This document shows, piece after piece, positions 34,551-42,245 of a DNA stretch of 64,000 nt. Position 1 is the first letter of the stretch. Each line of letters begins with the position of its first letter. Location of the stretch: NCBI GenBank assembly GCA_037388505.1, contig JARRKC010000020.1, positions 25,537 through 89,536 of the forward strand, given 5' to 3'. The notes under the pieces were generated by a model. That model was not told where the DNA came from and did not search any database. It saw only the letters and a program-made list of their open reading frames with translations. This DNA is from JARRKC01 sp037388505 (lineage in GTDB: Bacteria; Acidobacteriota; UBA6911; RPQK01; JAPXNP01). The position numbers and the translations under genes are program-made.

Positions 34551-35249
34551 ATGAAGAGAGAAATCCTTTTGATTCTGTGCTTTGGCATGCTGGCCACCCC
34601 GTCGGCCCTGGCTCAGCAAAGCGACACTCAGTCCCTGATCAGCACGGGTGTAGGGATTCGCAAGGCCCCTCCCGACCATGCAACCATTCGGCTCGGAGTC
34701 AGCCGGGACGGCATGAACGCTCAGAACGCCCAACTCTCGGTCAACACGGTCATGCAGGCCGTGCTCGCCCAACTCTCTGCGGCAGGGATCAGCCAGGACG
34801 CTGTGAGTACTTCGCGATTGCAGCTCCTCCCGACGCGGGATCCGCGGGACCGCAACCACATCACCGGATATCGGGCCAGTCATGAAGTCACGATCGAACT
34901 CGACGACTTCGATTTGATCGCGCTCGCGATCGACCGGGCCCTCGGTGCCGGCGCCAACGAGCTGCAGGGGATCGAGTACAGTCTGACAGACGACAATTCC
35001 CTGCGCCAGGAAGCACTCGCCGACGCCGTCCGAGCAGCCCGCAACAAGGCGGATGCCATGGCATCGGCGGCCAACGTGTCGATCGGGCGGATTCTCGAGA
35101 TCACCGAGTCCGGCGGAGGTTCCCAGCCTCCCTCTCCGGTCTACAGGATGGCGGCGCTGGAGAGCGCACCGACCCCTGTTCTTCCCGGATTGGTCGAGGT
35201 GAGAGCCCAGGTCGTCGTTCACTACGAGATCGTGGAGAAGGCCAAATGA
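34551..35249 (+). CDS. SIMPL-domain (DUF541) periplasmic protein
   Basis: 232 residues with a signal peptide (ILLILCFGMLATPSALAQ). The rest is one SIMPL/DUF541 domain: ISTGVGIRKAPPDHATIRLGV, a central YRASHEVTIELDDFDLIALAID and EALADAVRAARNKADAMASA. Its function is uncertain; E. coli YggE is linked to oxidative stress. GGAGACTTCCA precedes the ATG. The stop overlaps the next ATG (ATGA), so it is translationally coupled to the site-2 protease. Confidence 0.88.
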   Translation: MKREILLILCFGMLATPSALAQQSDTQSLISTGVGIRKAPPDHATIRLGVSRDGMNAQNAQLSVNTVMQAVLAQLSAAGISQDAVSTSRLQLLPTRDPRDRNHITGYRASHEVTIELDDFDLIALAIDRALGAGANELQGIEYSLTDDNSLRQEALADAVRAARNKADAMASAANVSIGRILEITESGGGSQPPSPVYRMAALESAPTPVLPGLVEVRAQVVVHYEIVEKAK

Positions 35250-36388
35250 TCAAGAAGGCCTACCGCCTTCCGATTCGAATTTTCGGAATCCCGGTTGACC
35301 TGGATTGGACCTTCATCCTGATTCTCCCCGTGCTCGCCTGGCTGATCGGAAGCCAGGTGGGCCGCTTTGCCGAGGTTTTCCATCTGCAGGTGAATACCTT
35401 TCAGCTGACGGAGGGAGTTCGGCCGTATCTGCTCGGGCTGGTCGCGGGAATCGGCCTGTTTGCGAGCGTGTTGATCCACGAATTGGGCCACTCGCTCGTC
35501 GGACGGCTGTACCATTTCCGCATCCGTAGTATCACGCTGTGGATCCTGGGAGGGATGGCCCAATTCGAGAAGATCCCCCGGAGCCGGGGCGCGGAGGCGG
35601 TCATGGCCGTAGCCGGCCCGATTACCAGCATCCTGGTGGGAGTTGTGGCACTCGTTCTGCTCCACGGCACACCGGCCGGCTGGGCTGGAAGCCGGTTCGT
35701 GCTCACCTACCTGATGTATATGAACTTTCTGCTGGCCGGCTTCAATCTCATCCCCGCTCTTCCGCTGGACGGAGGGAGGGTCTTCAGGTCCTTGCTTGCT
35801 CTGAAGCTCCCCTTCCTAGAGGCAACGCGGGTGGCGAGCTCGATCAGCAAATTCCTGGCGATCGCCCTCGGACTGTTCGGGTTCCTTTCGGTCAACATTT
35901 GGCTCATCCTGATCGCGTTCTTCATCTACATCGCGGTCTCCGGCGAGACCCAACAGGCCACCGTGACCGAAGCACTTCGGGGTATCAGCGTCCGCGATGT
36001 GATGACGCACGACGTCCGGACGGTACCCGAGGACATGTCGGTCTCGGATCTCATTCACCGCATGTTCACAGAGCACTATCTCTCCTTTCCCGTGCTGGAT
36101 TCAGGTGGCAGTCTGATCGGCCTGGTCACATTGCAGGATGTTCGCAAGGCACGGGCAGCGGGTCATGACGAGGGACGCATGCGGGTTTCGGAAATCATGA
36201 GCCGACAGTTCGCCAAGATCCGCGAGCACCAGAGTGCCTTCGATGCTTTTCAACGGATCTCGGGAGCGGACTCGGGGCGGCTCGTGGTCACCGATACGGA
36301 TGGCAAGCTTGCCGGAATCATCAGCAAGACCGACCTTCTCCGGGTCGTCCAGGTGCGGATGGTGGAATCCGAGCTCTCCGAATCCTGA
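35246..36388 (+). CDS. Site-2 protease-type zinc metalloprotease with CBS pair
   Basis: 380 residues. An M50 membrane protease domain: the zinc motif HELGH (VLIHELGHSLVGRLY), a second motif NLIPALPLDGGRVFRS, and six membrane segments. The C-terminal cytoplasmic region has two CBS domains (about 250-310 and 315-375; VRDVMTHDVRTVPEDMSV and VSEIMSRQFAKI), which usually bind adenosine nucleotides. This resembles SpoIVFB-class proteases. The substrate is unknown; coupling to the SIMPL protein suggests envelope stress. Confidence 0.92.
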   Translation: MIKKAYRLPIRIFGIPVDLDWTFILILPVLAWLIGSQVGRFAEVFHLQVNTFQLTEGVRPYLLGLVAGIGLFASVLIHELGHSLVGRLYHFRIRSITLWILGGMAQFEKIPRSRGAEAVMAVAGPITSILVGVVALVLLHGTPAGWAGSRFVLTYLMYMNFLLAGFNLIPALPLDGGRVFRSLLALKLPFLEATRVASSISKFLAIALGLFGFLSVNIWLILIAFFIYIAVSGETQQATVTEALRGISVRDVMTHDVRTVPEDMSVSDLIHRMFTEHYLSFPVLDSGGSLIGLVTLQDVRKARAAGHDEGRMRVSEIMSRQFAKIREHQSAFDAFQRISGADSGRLVVTDTDGKLAGIISKTDLLRVVQVRMVESELSES

Positions 36389-36393
36389 GTCGG

Positions 36394-37485
36394 CTATCCC
36401 GTCGTGAAGGCTTCCTTGTTGACCACGTACGGCATCTGCGCCGGGTCCCCGCCATAGTTCCCCTGGAGGACATCGAGCAGCCCCTGCACACAGCGGCCCG
36501 CCATGCCGATATCAGGATCGGGAGACAGACGGGTCTCTCTCGTTCCGCTGGCAAAATGATGCGTCAGTCGCAGCCGTTCTGTCAGTTCAGGGTCTCGAAG
36601 CGGAGAGTCGTTCGGCAGCGGCTCGGTGTCGAAGACATCCAGAGCCGCGCCCGCGATCCAACGCTCGCGAAGCGCTCGAAGCAGGGCGGCTTCCTCCACG
36701 ACCGGTCCACGGGACGTGTTGATGAGGAAACCCGAGGGCTTCATGAGGCGGAGCGCCGCTTCATCGATGAGGTGATGGGTATCGTCGGTCAGAGGGACGT
36801 GTAAGCTGACGAAGTCCGACTGTGCAAGGACATCTTCGAATTCGCCCTGCCGAATCTTGCACTGCCTGCGAGTCAGACCGAGTCGCGACCGATCGTCCAT
36901 CGTCTGCTGTACAGCATCCAGCCATGTCTGATCGATCTGCTCGTCACAGCAAAGAACGTTCATGTCAAAGCCGAGACATTTTCCGACGAAGGCTCGACCA
37001 ATCCGTCCCACGCCGACGACGCCCACCGTCTTTCCCGTCACCTCATCGCCGAGCAGCGGTTCCCAGGGATGCCAAGTGTTCCATTTCCGCTCACGCACAA
37101 GCCGCTCGCTCGAGTACAACCGGCGGGCCAGGTCGCCCAGCAGAAAGAACGCGAATTCGGCGGTGGCGTCGGTCAGTACGTCGGCTGTATTCGTAAAGGG
37201 AATGTGGTAGCGGTTGGCGGCCTCTCGATCGACGTTGTCGAAACCGACGGCGTATTGCGCGACCACCTTCAGAGAGCCCGCTCCTGCGCGAAACACATCC
37301 TCGTCGATGGGATCCCGGAGAGTGGTGATCAGCCCGTCGATCCCGGAACGGACCTTGGCCAGGAGTAATTCCTTCGGGGGCCGTTCCGGATGATCGTAGA
37401 CTTCGAGTTCGAAGTCCTCGGTTCGCAGACGATCGAGGGCTTCATCTCCGATGTTGCACGTAGCGAAGATACGGTATCTGGACAT
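36394..37485 (-). CDS. D-isomer-specific 2-hydroxyacid dehydrogenase
   Basis: 363 residues. The Rossmann NAD motif is VGVVGVGRIGRAFVGKCLG. Catalytic residues are Arg in LINTSRGPVVEEAALL, Glu in ALDVFDTEPLPN and His in LTHHFASGT, the normal arrangement. A short insert (about 180-210, QTWLDAVQQTMDDRSRLGLT) lengthens the cofactor domain. It could act on glyoxylate, hydroxypyruvate or a related 2-ketoacid. It is convergent with the protease. Array 2 lies directly upstream of its start, where a promoter would be expected. Confidence 0.88.
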   Translation of the reverse strand: MSRYRIFATCNIGDEALDRLRTEDFELEVYDHPERPPKELLLAKVRSGIDGLITTLRDPIDEDVFRAGAGSLKVVAQYAVGFDNVDREAANRYHIPFTNTADVLTDATAEFAFFLLGDLARRLYSSERLVRERKWNTWHPWEPLLGDEVTGKTVGVVGVGRIGRAFVGKCLGFDMNVLCCDEQIDQTWLDAVQQTMDDRSRLGLTRRQCKIRQGEFEDVLAQSDFVSLHVPLTDDTHHLIDEAALRLMKPSGFLINTSRGPVVEEAALLRALRERWIAGAALDVFDTEPLPNDSPLRDPELTERLRLTHHFASGTRETRLSPDPDIGMAGRCVQGLLDVLQGNYGGDPAQMPYVVNKEAFTTG

Positions 37486-37544
37486 TCTCAGTCCATTCTC
37501 CTTGGACGATCACCAGCGAATCAAGTCGCAGACTCGCCGAGACT

Positions 37545-37975
37545 GCCAGCGAGTCACACGCTTCCCGCAGATCAGCCCATGGACCGGCATTCGCTTGATT
37601 CGTCCGATTCGCCGGCACCTACCGCCCGGAATCGCCAGCCAATCTCGCCTATCCCGCGAATCCGACCCTGGGCTGCTATTCGCTTGATTCGTGCGATTCG
37701 CTGGCCTCTTCCTGCCGGATTTGCCAGCCAATCTCGCCTATCCCGCGAATCCGACCCTGGGCTGCTATTCGCTTGATTCGTCCGATTCGCTGGTCTCTTC
37801 CCGCTGGATTTGCCAGCCAATCTCGCCCGTCCCGCGAATCCGACCCTGGATTACGATTCGCTTGATTCGTCCGATTCGCTGGCCTCTTCCCGCCAGATTT
37901 GCCAGCCAATCTCGCCCGTCCCGCGAACCCGACCCTGGATTCCGATTCGCTTGATTTGCGGTTTTCGCTGGACTC
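37545..37975. repeat. Tandem array of 89-bp dyad repeats (array 2)
   Basis: Five units start at 37545, 37634, 37723, 37812 and 37901, exactly 89 bases apart; the last is truncated. Each begins GCCAGCCAATCTCGCC (the first diverged), contains CCCGCGAATCC and ATTCGCTTGATTCGT, and ends with GATTCGCTGGCCTCTTCC. The ends GCCAGCxAATC and GATTCGCTGGC are inverted. The same opening, ending and length occur in array 1, six kb away. It ends directly at the stop of the next gene; related words continue left to about 37510. Confidence 0.92.
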
Positions 37976-38329
37976 TCAGTGGACGCGTCGGCGGCCCTCT
38001 TCCGGAAGCTCATCGTAGCCATGGACCAGCACGAAGAGATAAGCCGGGTACCGATCCTTCTCCGTTTCCAGGATGAGCTCGAAGACATGCTCCTCTTCGT
38101 TCTCCGGCGGCAACTCCTGAACGTACGTCACGCGCTCCGGATCCAGGAAGACCTCACCAAGCACGCGCTTGCCGCGCATCACTTGGATGACCATGACCTC
38201 TTCATATTCTCCGAAGTGCCAGTGAAGATCTTCATCATCGTAGAGCACAGCGTCCGGCGTCCCGCCCCGCAGGATGCAGTTGGGATGAAGTATCAGCCAA
38301 TTCCAGAAAGTCTGAAAAGAAATCGTCAT
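37976..38329 (-). CDS. Conserved-looking protein of unknown function
   Basis: 117 residues, no family recognised. It begins MTISFQTFWNWLILHPNCIL, then TPDAVLYDDEDLHWHFGEYE, a beta-rich middle (VMVIQVMRGKRVLGEVFLDP) and a charged C-terminus. It is acidic, without signal peptide or membrane segments. Coding is supported by normal codon use and by the end of the repeat array exactly at its stop. It lies 60 bases downstream of the phosphatase-like gene on the same strand. Confidence 0.65.
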   Translation of the reverse strand: MTISFQTFWNWLILHPNCILRGGTPDAVLYDDEDLHWHFGEYEEVMVIQVMRGKRVLGEVFLDPERVTYVQELPPENEEEHVFELILETEKDRYPAYLFVLVHGYDELPEEGRRRVH

Positions 38330-38391
38330 TTCGACCCCGCTCAGATTCGATGATCGTCGGCTAGACGCGCTTTACGTCTTGGAAGGCTGCG

Positions 38392-38880
38392 TCAGATGCG
38401 CAATTCGGCGACGTGATTGACCAGTGTCTCCTGACTGTCGCTCTCGGGCCCGGCTTCGGCGTCCGCCAGTCGCACCGATGCATCCAGCGGGTCCAGCCCG
38501 ATACCGATCAGCACGCACATGGCCACCGTGCCCGTTCTCCCGACACCGGCGACACAATGCTACAGGATGTTCTTTTTATTCCGAAGATCCTCAACCAGAT
38601 CCTCCACGGTTCGTAGCAGAGGACTGAGGTCGGTCGGCACGCCACGATCGGGAATGGGGAAATTCACTTGCACCCAGGGAAGGTCACCCGCCTGTATTGC
38701 ATCGAAGTATTCCGGGGCCTCCTGCCTTATCTCGGGCAAAGTGGCGAGGCAGACGACCTTATCGATTCCGCGCTCCGAAATCGACTCGCGAGCCTCCGCA
38801 AAGGTCTCGTATCGGCCAGGGAGATGGGAGACGAAGAGTTGGCCTGCTACTTCGGGAAGCTCGACTAATCTGATTTCCAT
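38392..38880 (-). pseudogene. Dual-specificity/tyrosine phosphatase with in-frame amber codon
   Basis: A 163-codon frame interrupted only by TAG at 38560-38562 (codon 107). Before it are 106 residues (RLVELPEVAGQLFVSHLPGR, DKVVCLATLPEI, VQVNFPIPDRGVPTDL) resembling bacterial PTP/DSP-type proteins. Directly after it comes HCVAGVGRTGTVA, the catalytic H-C-x5-R-T loop, then 40 more residues to TGA. The frame, codon use and motif are intact on both sides. A Leu (TTG) at this position would be normal. Nonsense mutation, amber readthrough or a sequencing error are possible. Without readthrough the product lacks its active site. Confidence 0.75.
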
Positions 38881-38941
38881 GGCGACACACTAGCAGATGA
38901 TCGGGCTTCGGGGAAGGATCCAGAGTATCCCGAACCAGAGC

Positions 38942-38960
38942 CTGGCACACCTGTTGCCAG
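38942..38960 (-). terminator. Hairpin after the cytochrome b gene
   Basis: CTGGCA and TGCCAG flank a 7-nt loop 17 bases after the stop of the cytochrome b gene. No T-run. It may end the bc operon message. Confidence 0.35.
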
Positions 38961-38976
38961 TTTCTGACTCGGGGCA

Positions 38977-40368
38977 CTAGCGGAGCGTCTGCAGATAGGC
39001 AACCAGCGCATCCAAATCCTGGGGGCTCAGTGAATCGTAGGCCGGCATTTCCGCGCCCGGAAGCAGGCTGGTGGGATCGGGGATGTATTTCTTGAACCAG
39101 GCGGCATCATGTCGACGTCCGACGGTCGTCAAATCGGGTCCGGCTACGCCACCCTGGCCGTTGACCATATGGCAGGCGGCACATCCCTGCTGCTCGAACA
39201 CGGTACGTCCCTGGAGAACCTGCGCGGACATGATCATCGACTGCGCCTGCCTCTCGGACGCGCTGACCGGAACCGGAGGATGGGGAGCGGTCGCTCCTTT
39301 ATACGTGAGGAAGAAGACCATCCCCAGAACTCCCATCGTGACTAGTGTCGTCACCGGCCTGCGGAGGGGGGCCCGGTGACTGCTGCGATCCATCCAGGGC
39401 AGAAGAAACAACACCAGCACCAGTACCAGAGGGATCCAGAACGTAGCCACGGGTATGGAACGCCCCGGGAACCACCAGAGCAGCTCGTACAGGAAGTAGA
39501 AATACCACTCCGGTCGGGGTACATAGGTCGTGGTCGTCGGGTTGGCTTCGGCCTCCAGCGGAGCCCCAAAGTGCCAGGCCAGAAAGAACAGTATGCCCAG
39601 GAGGAGCGCCGCCGTCACAACATCCTTTGCCATGCTGCGATAGAAGGGGTGTCCCCGACTCTTGACGCGTTCGTAGACCTCCTCGTATTCATCGCGCGAG
39701 ACGGTGGCAAAATCACCAACCGGAGGCGCGGCAATTCCCTGCTTGACCACCATGGAAAGGTGGATTGCCGTCAACACGAAGAGTGTTGCGGGCAGAAAGA
39801 GCGTATGGAAAGCATAAAAGCGACCGAGTGTCCGCACTCCGACCACGGCCTGACCACTGAGCATTTCGGTGATGTAAGGGCCGATCACAGGTGTGTAGCC
39901 GGCAATATGCGTTCCCACAACCGTCGCCCAGTAGGCCCGCTGGTCCCAAGGCAGCAGATAACCCGTGAAGGCAAAGGCCATAATGACCAGCAGCAAAAGC
40001 ACCCCAACCATCCAGGTGAGCTCCCGAGGATATTTGTAGGCACCCATGAACAGGACACGCAGCATATGGAGCACAACACAGATGACGATGAGGCTGGCCG
40101 CCCACTTGTGGATCCCACGGACCAACCACCCAAAGCTCAGCTCATTGGTAATGAGACTGACACTCTGGAAGGCATGTTCGGGCGAAGGCACATAGTAGAA
40201 CGCGAGGAAGACTCCCGTCGCCGCCTGCACGAGGAGCAGGAACAGGGTGGCGCTGCCGAGCACGTGCAGCCAGCCCACCCCTAGAGGAATGTTCCGATCG
40301 GTGAAACTCCTCCAAAGGGTCGGCAACCCCAGTCGATCTTCGAGGAAATTCGTGAGGCGTTCGAACAC
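38977..40368 (-). CDS. Cytochrome b fused to a C-terminal cytochrome c domain
   Basis: 463 residues. The N-terminal four-helix cytochrome b6-like part carries haem histidines in GIHKWAASLIVICVVLHMLR and FYAFHTLFLPATLFVLTAIHL. The subunit-IV-like part contains PEWYFYFLYELLWW (quinol-site PEWY). A further membrane helix precedes a C-terminal cytochrome c domain with CAACH (near 395) and an axial Met in LPGAEMPAYDSL. It oxidises quinol in a bc-type complex, and the fused haem c probably replaces cytochrome c1. It is the last gene of the operon, 4 bases after the Rieske gene. Confidence 0.94.
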   Translation of the reverse strand: MFERLTNFLEDRLGLPTLWRSFTDRNIPLGVGWLHVLGSATLFLLLVQAATGVFLAFYYVPSPEHAFQSVSLITNELSFGWLVRGIHKWAASLIVICVVLHMLRVLFMGAYKYPRELTWMVGVLLLLVIMAFAFTGYLLPWDQRAYWATVVGTHIAGYTPVIGPYITEMLSGQAVVGVRTLGRFYAFHTLFLPATLFVLTAIHLSMVVKQGIAAPPVGDFATVSRDEYEEVYERVKSRGHPFYRSMAKDVVTAALLLGILFFLAWHFGAPLEAEANPTTTTYVPRPEWYFYFLYELLWWFPGRSIPVATFWIPLVLVLVLFLLPWMDRSSHRAPLRRPVTTLVTMGVLGMVFFLTYKGATAPHPPVPVSASERQAQSMIMSAQVLQGRTVFEQQGCAACHMVNGQGGVAGPDLTTVGRRHDAAWFKKYIPDPTSLLPGAEMPAYDSLSPQDLDALVAYLQTLR

Positions 40369-40372
40369 TGGT

Positions 40373-40915
40373 TCAGCTCACTTCGAATGCCTGTCCGCGC
40401 CTCTCGTACGCGGTCTCGGCATAAAGGACACCGTTTTCGACTTTGACCAGGTAACGATCCAGTGGGCGGGGCGGAGGTCCCGCTACGACATTGCCGTTCT
40501 CGTCGAAGACACCTCCATGACAGGGACAGAAGAATCTGTGAGCCGGCGCGCTCCAGCGAATCGGGCATCCAACATGGGTGCAGTGCATGTTGTAGACAAC
40601 GAAGGTGCCTTCATTGTCCCGGTAGACCCATGCCGCCTCTTCCCCCCAATCCTCGGGCCAGTAGCGCTTCTCGAGGGATTTCAGGTGCGCCAGGCTGACC
40701 GTGCCCTTGGGGAAACCGTCCACAGGCCCACATTCCTTCCACACCAGTTTGGGCCGCTTGAAGGCGGGAAGGATGAAAAAACCCAGAAGCGGAACGCCAA
40801 GAGCCACACCGATGGCGGCTGCAATGGAGTTGACCAGATACTTGAAGAATTGTCGCCGAGGTGGGGGCTTGTACGGAATGCGCTTGTCCATGCCTTTGAT
40901 TCCGGAGCTTCTCAC
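40373..40915 (-). CDS. Rieske iron-sulfur protein of the bc complex
   Basis: About 180 residues. One N-terminal membrane helix (AAAIGVALGVPLLGFFILPAF) anchors it. Cluster ligands are C112-T-H114 and C130-P-C132-H133, with the disulfide pair Cys117/Cys132 (CTHVGC...CPCHGG). It passes electrons from quinol to cytochrome c. I place the start at GTG 40915 because GGAGGACG directly precedes it; ATG 40891 is also possible, whereas the ATG at 40966 would overlap the upstream gene. It lies between the dihaem cytochrome and cytochrome b. Confidence 0.93.
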   Translation of the reverse strand: MRSSGIKGMDKRIPYKPPPRRQFFKYLVNSIAAAIGVALGVPLLGFFILPAFKRPKLVWKECGPVDGFPKGTVSLAHLKSLEKRYWPEDWGEEAAWVYRDNEGTFVVYNMHCTHVGCPIRWSAPAHRFFCPCHGGVFDENGNVVAGPPPRPLDRYLVKVENGVLYAETAYERRGQAFEVS

Positions 40916-40946
40916 CGTCCTCCAGGATCCACGTTTCGACGCACGC

Positions 40947-41630
40947 TCATGGCTGTCCGGGAGCACTCGGTTCAGTTCTGTTCGAACCCTGGGATTGGAT
41001 GAAGGCGATGAGATCCACCATCTCGTTGCCTTTGAACTTGGGCCAGGGCAGCCCCATTTCGGTCATCTTGCTCTCCATCTGCGCCGCGTGCTGCCACATG
41101 ACTTGAGCCCACAGGATCGGCGAGCCGTATTGCTGGCCCCGCGAAAGGTCGGGTCCGATGCCGCCTCCCTGTCCCCCGAGCGCGTGGCACATGCTGCAGT
41201 GCTTCTCATAGAAGAGCGTCCGACCTCGCTGCGGGTCTCCAGGCTGGTCCAGAATATGGAGGAAGGTCAGATAGGCGATCAGGTCCCGCATCTCCGAGTC
41301 TTTGAACGGGACCCACTGAATGCCCTGTTCTTTGGCGACTGTCTCCATCGTAGGCGCATGGTTCCAGAGAATTCCCGCCATCTGCGTGATCGTCTCGTGT
41401 TCCTTCGGGTAGCGTCCCAGATCCGGGCCGATGGACGGTCCCACACCGTTGATGGCGTGGCATCGGCCACATCCTTTCTCCGCGTACACCCGGCGTCCGG
41501 CCTCAGGATTTCCCCAGACGGCATAGGCGGTGGAGCCCTCCTGCTGTCGACTCAGCACAGTCACCGATGCGAGTGCAGAAAGGCCACAGACGACCATCAG
41601 GACACGACGGATCGATCGGACTCTGGTCAT
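40947..41630 (-). CDS. Dihaem cytochrome c, first gene of the bc operon
   Basis: 227 residues. An N-terminal membrane anchor or signal (VLMVVCGLSALASVTVL) is followed by two cytochrome c domains with CGRCH (54-58) and CSMCH (about 144-148). Each is followed by a GPDL loop and a methionine-containing ligand region. It probably takes electrons from the bc complex to a terminal oxidase. AAGGGACATGAAGC precedes the ATG. Operon order: dihaem cytochrome c, Rieske, cytochrome b/c. No c1 gene is present. Confidence 0.92.
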   Translation of the reverse strand: MTRVRSIRRVLMVVCGLSALASVTVLSRQQEGSTAYAVWGNPEAGRRVYAEKGCGRCHAINGVGPSIGPDLGRYPKEHETITQMAGILWNHAPTMETVAKEQGIQWVPFKDSEMRDLIAYLTFLHILDQPGDPQRGRTLFYEKHCSMCHALGGQGGGIGPDLSRGQQYGSPILWAQVMWQHAAQMESKMTEMGLPWPKFKGNEMVDLIAFIQSQGSNRTEPSAPGQP

Positions 41631-41816
41631 GCTTCATGTCCCTTGAAAACAGCGCGCCGGAAAGGACATCGGAGAATCGAGGGCTCCGGGCCGCAGTCCG
41701 ACACTACCTGATTCCATGATGGGCGCCGAAGAAGAAGAACGTCAACAGACGACAACGGTTTTTCCGCTCGGCGTCTGCTGAGGGGCCTGACACCACTCCT
41801 TCAGACTGAGTCTCCC

Positions 41817-42245
41817 TCACAGCGGGCTGGGCAGCACTCGGATGCGCGGATCCGAGTTTGCTCTGGCGCGAAACACGACCCCAGGGCAAGGCATACACCA
41901 AATCAAGACCGCGAACTCCGCCACCTCAAGCTTTGCGTTCGGACGGAATTTCAGCGACACCACTTCATTCTCCGAATCGCTTTGCTGCGCGCTCTTCTCC
42001 ATCTTCTCCTGGACTCGCCGATCAACGACCTCCGCAAGGATTGTGTCGCCAGTCAGGTTGTGGACCTCGATCATCGGCGCAGACTCGGCGTCGTCGAACC
42101 ACAGCTCCTCTACAGTCGGGACCACCTCATACCCGAATATTCCCTTTCGGACATGAAAATCTGCGATTTTCTTCCTTCTGGGCTTGACTCGCACTTCTCC
42201 TCCTTCTTGCTCCTGTGACTCGAGTCTATTCTCGGCTATTTCCAT
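41817..42245 (-). CDS. Unknown protein translationally coupled to the kinase gene
   Basis: 142 residues, no family recognised. The ATG overlaps the end of the kinase gene by 10 bases (ATGGAAATAG) and GGGAGGGAAAAGGA serves as its Shine-Dalgarno. It has a charged N-terminus (RVKPRRKKIADFHVRKGIFG), then VPTVEELWFDDAESAPMIEV and HNLTGDTILAEVVD, and no signal or membrane segment. The coupling suggests a partner or substrate of the kinase, but nothing in the sequence shows it. Confidence 0.7.
   Translation of the reverse strand: MEIAENRLESQEQEGGEVRVKPRRKKIADFHVRKGIFGYEVVPTVEELWFDDAESAPMIEVHNLTGDTILAEVVDRRVQEKMEKSAQQSDSENEVVSLKFRPNAKLEVAEFAVLIWCMPCPGVVFRARANSDPRIRVLPSPL

Noticed and set aside
38942..38960. 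GG-N10-GC on both strands, sigma-54-like
   Set aside because: The match arises from the symmetry of a hairpin; the last base does not fit the consensus, and one orientation points antisense into cytochrome b.
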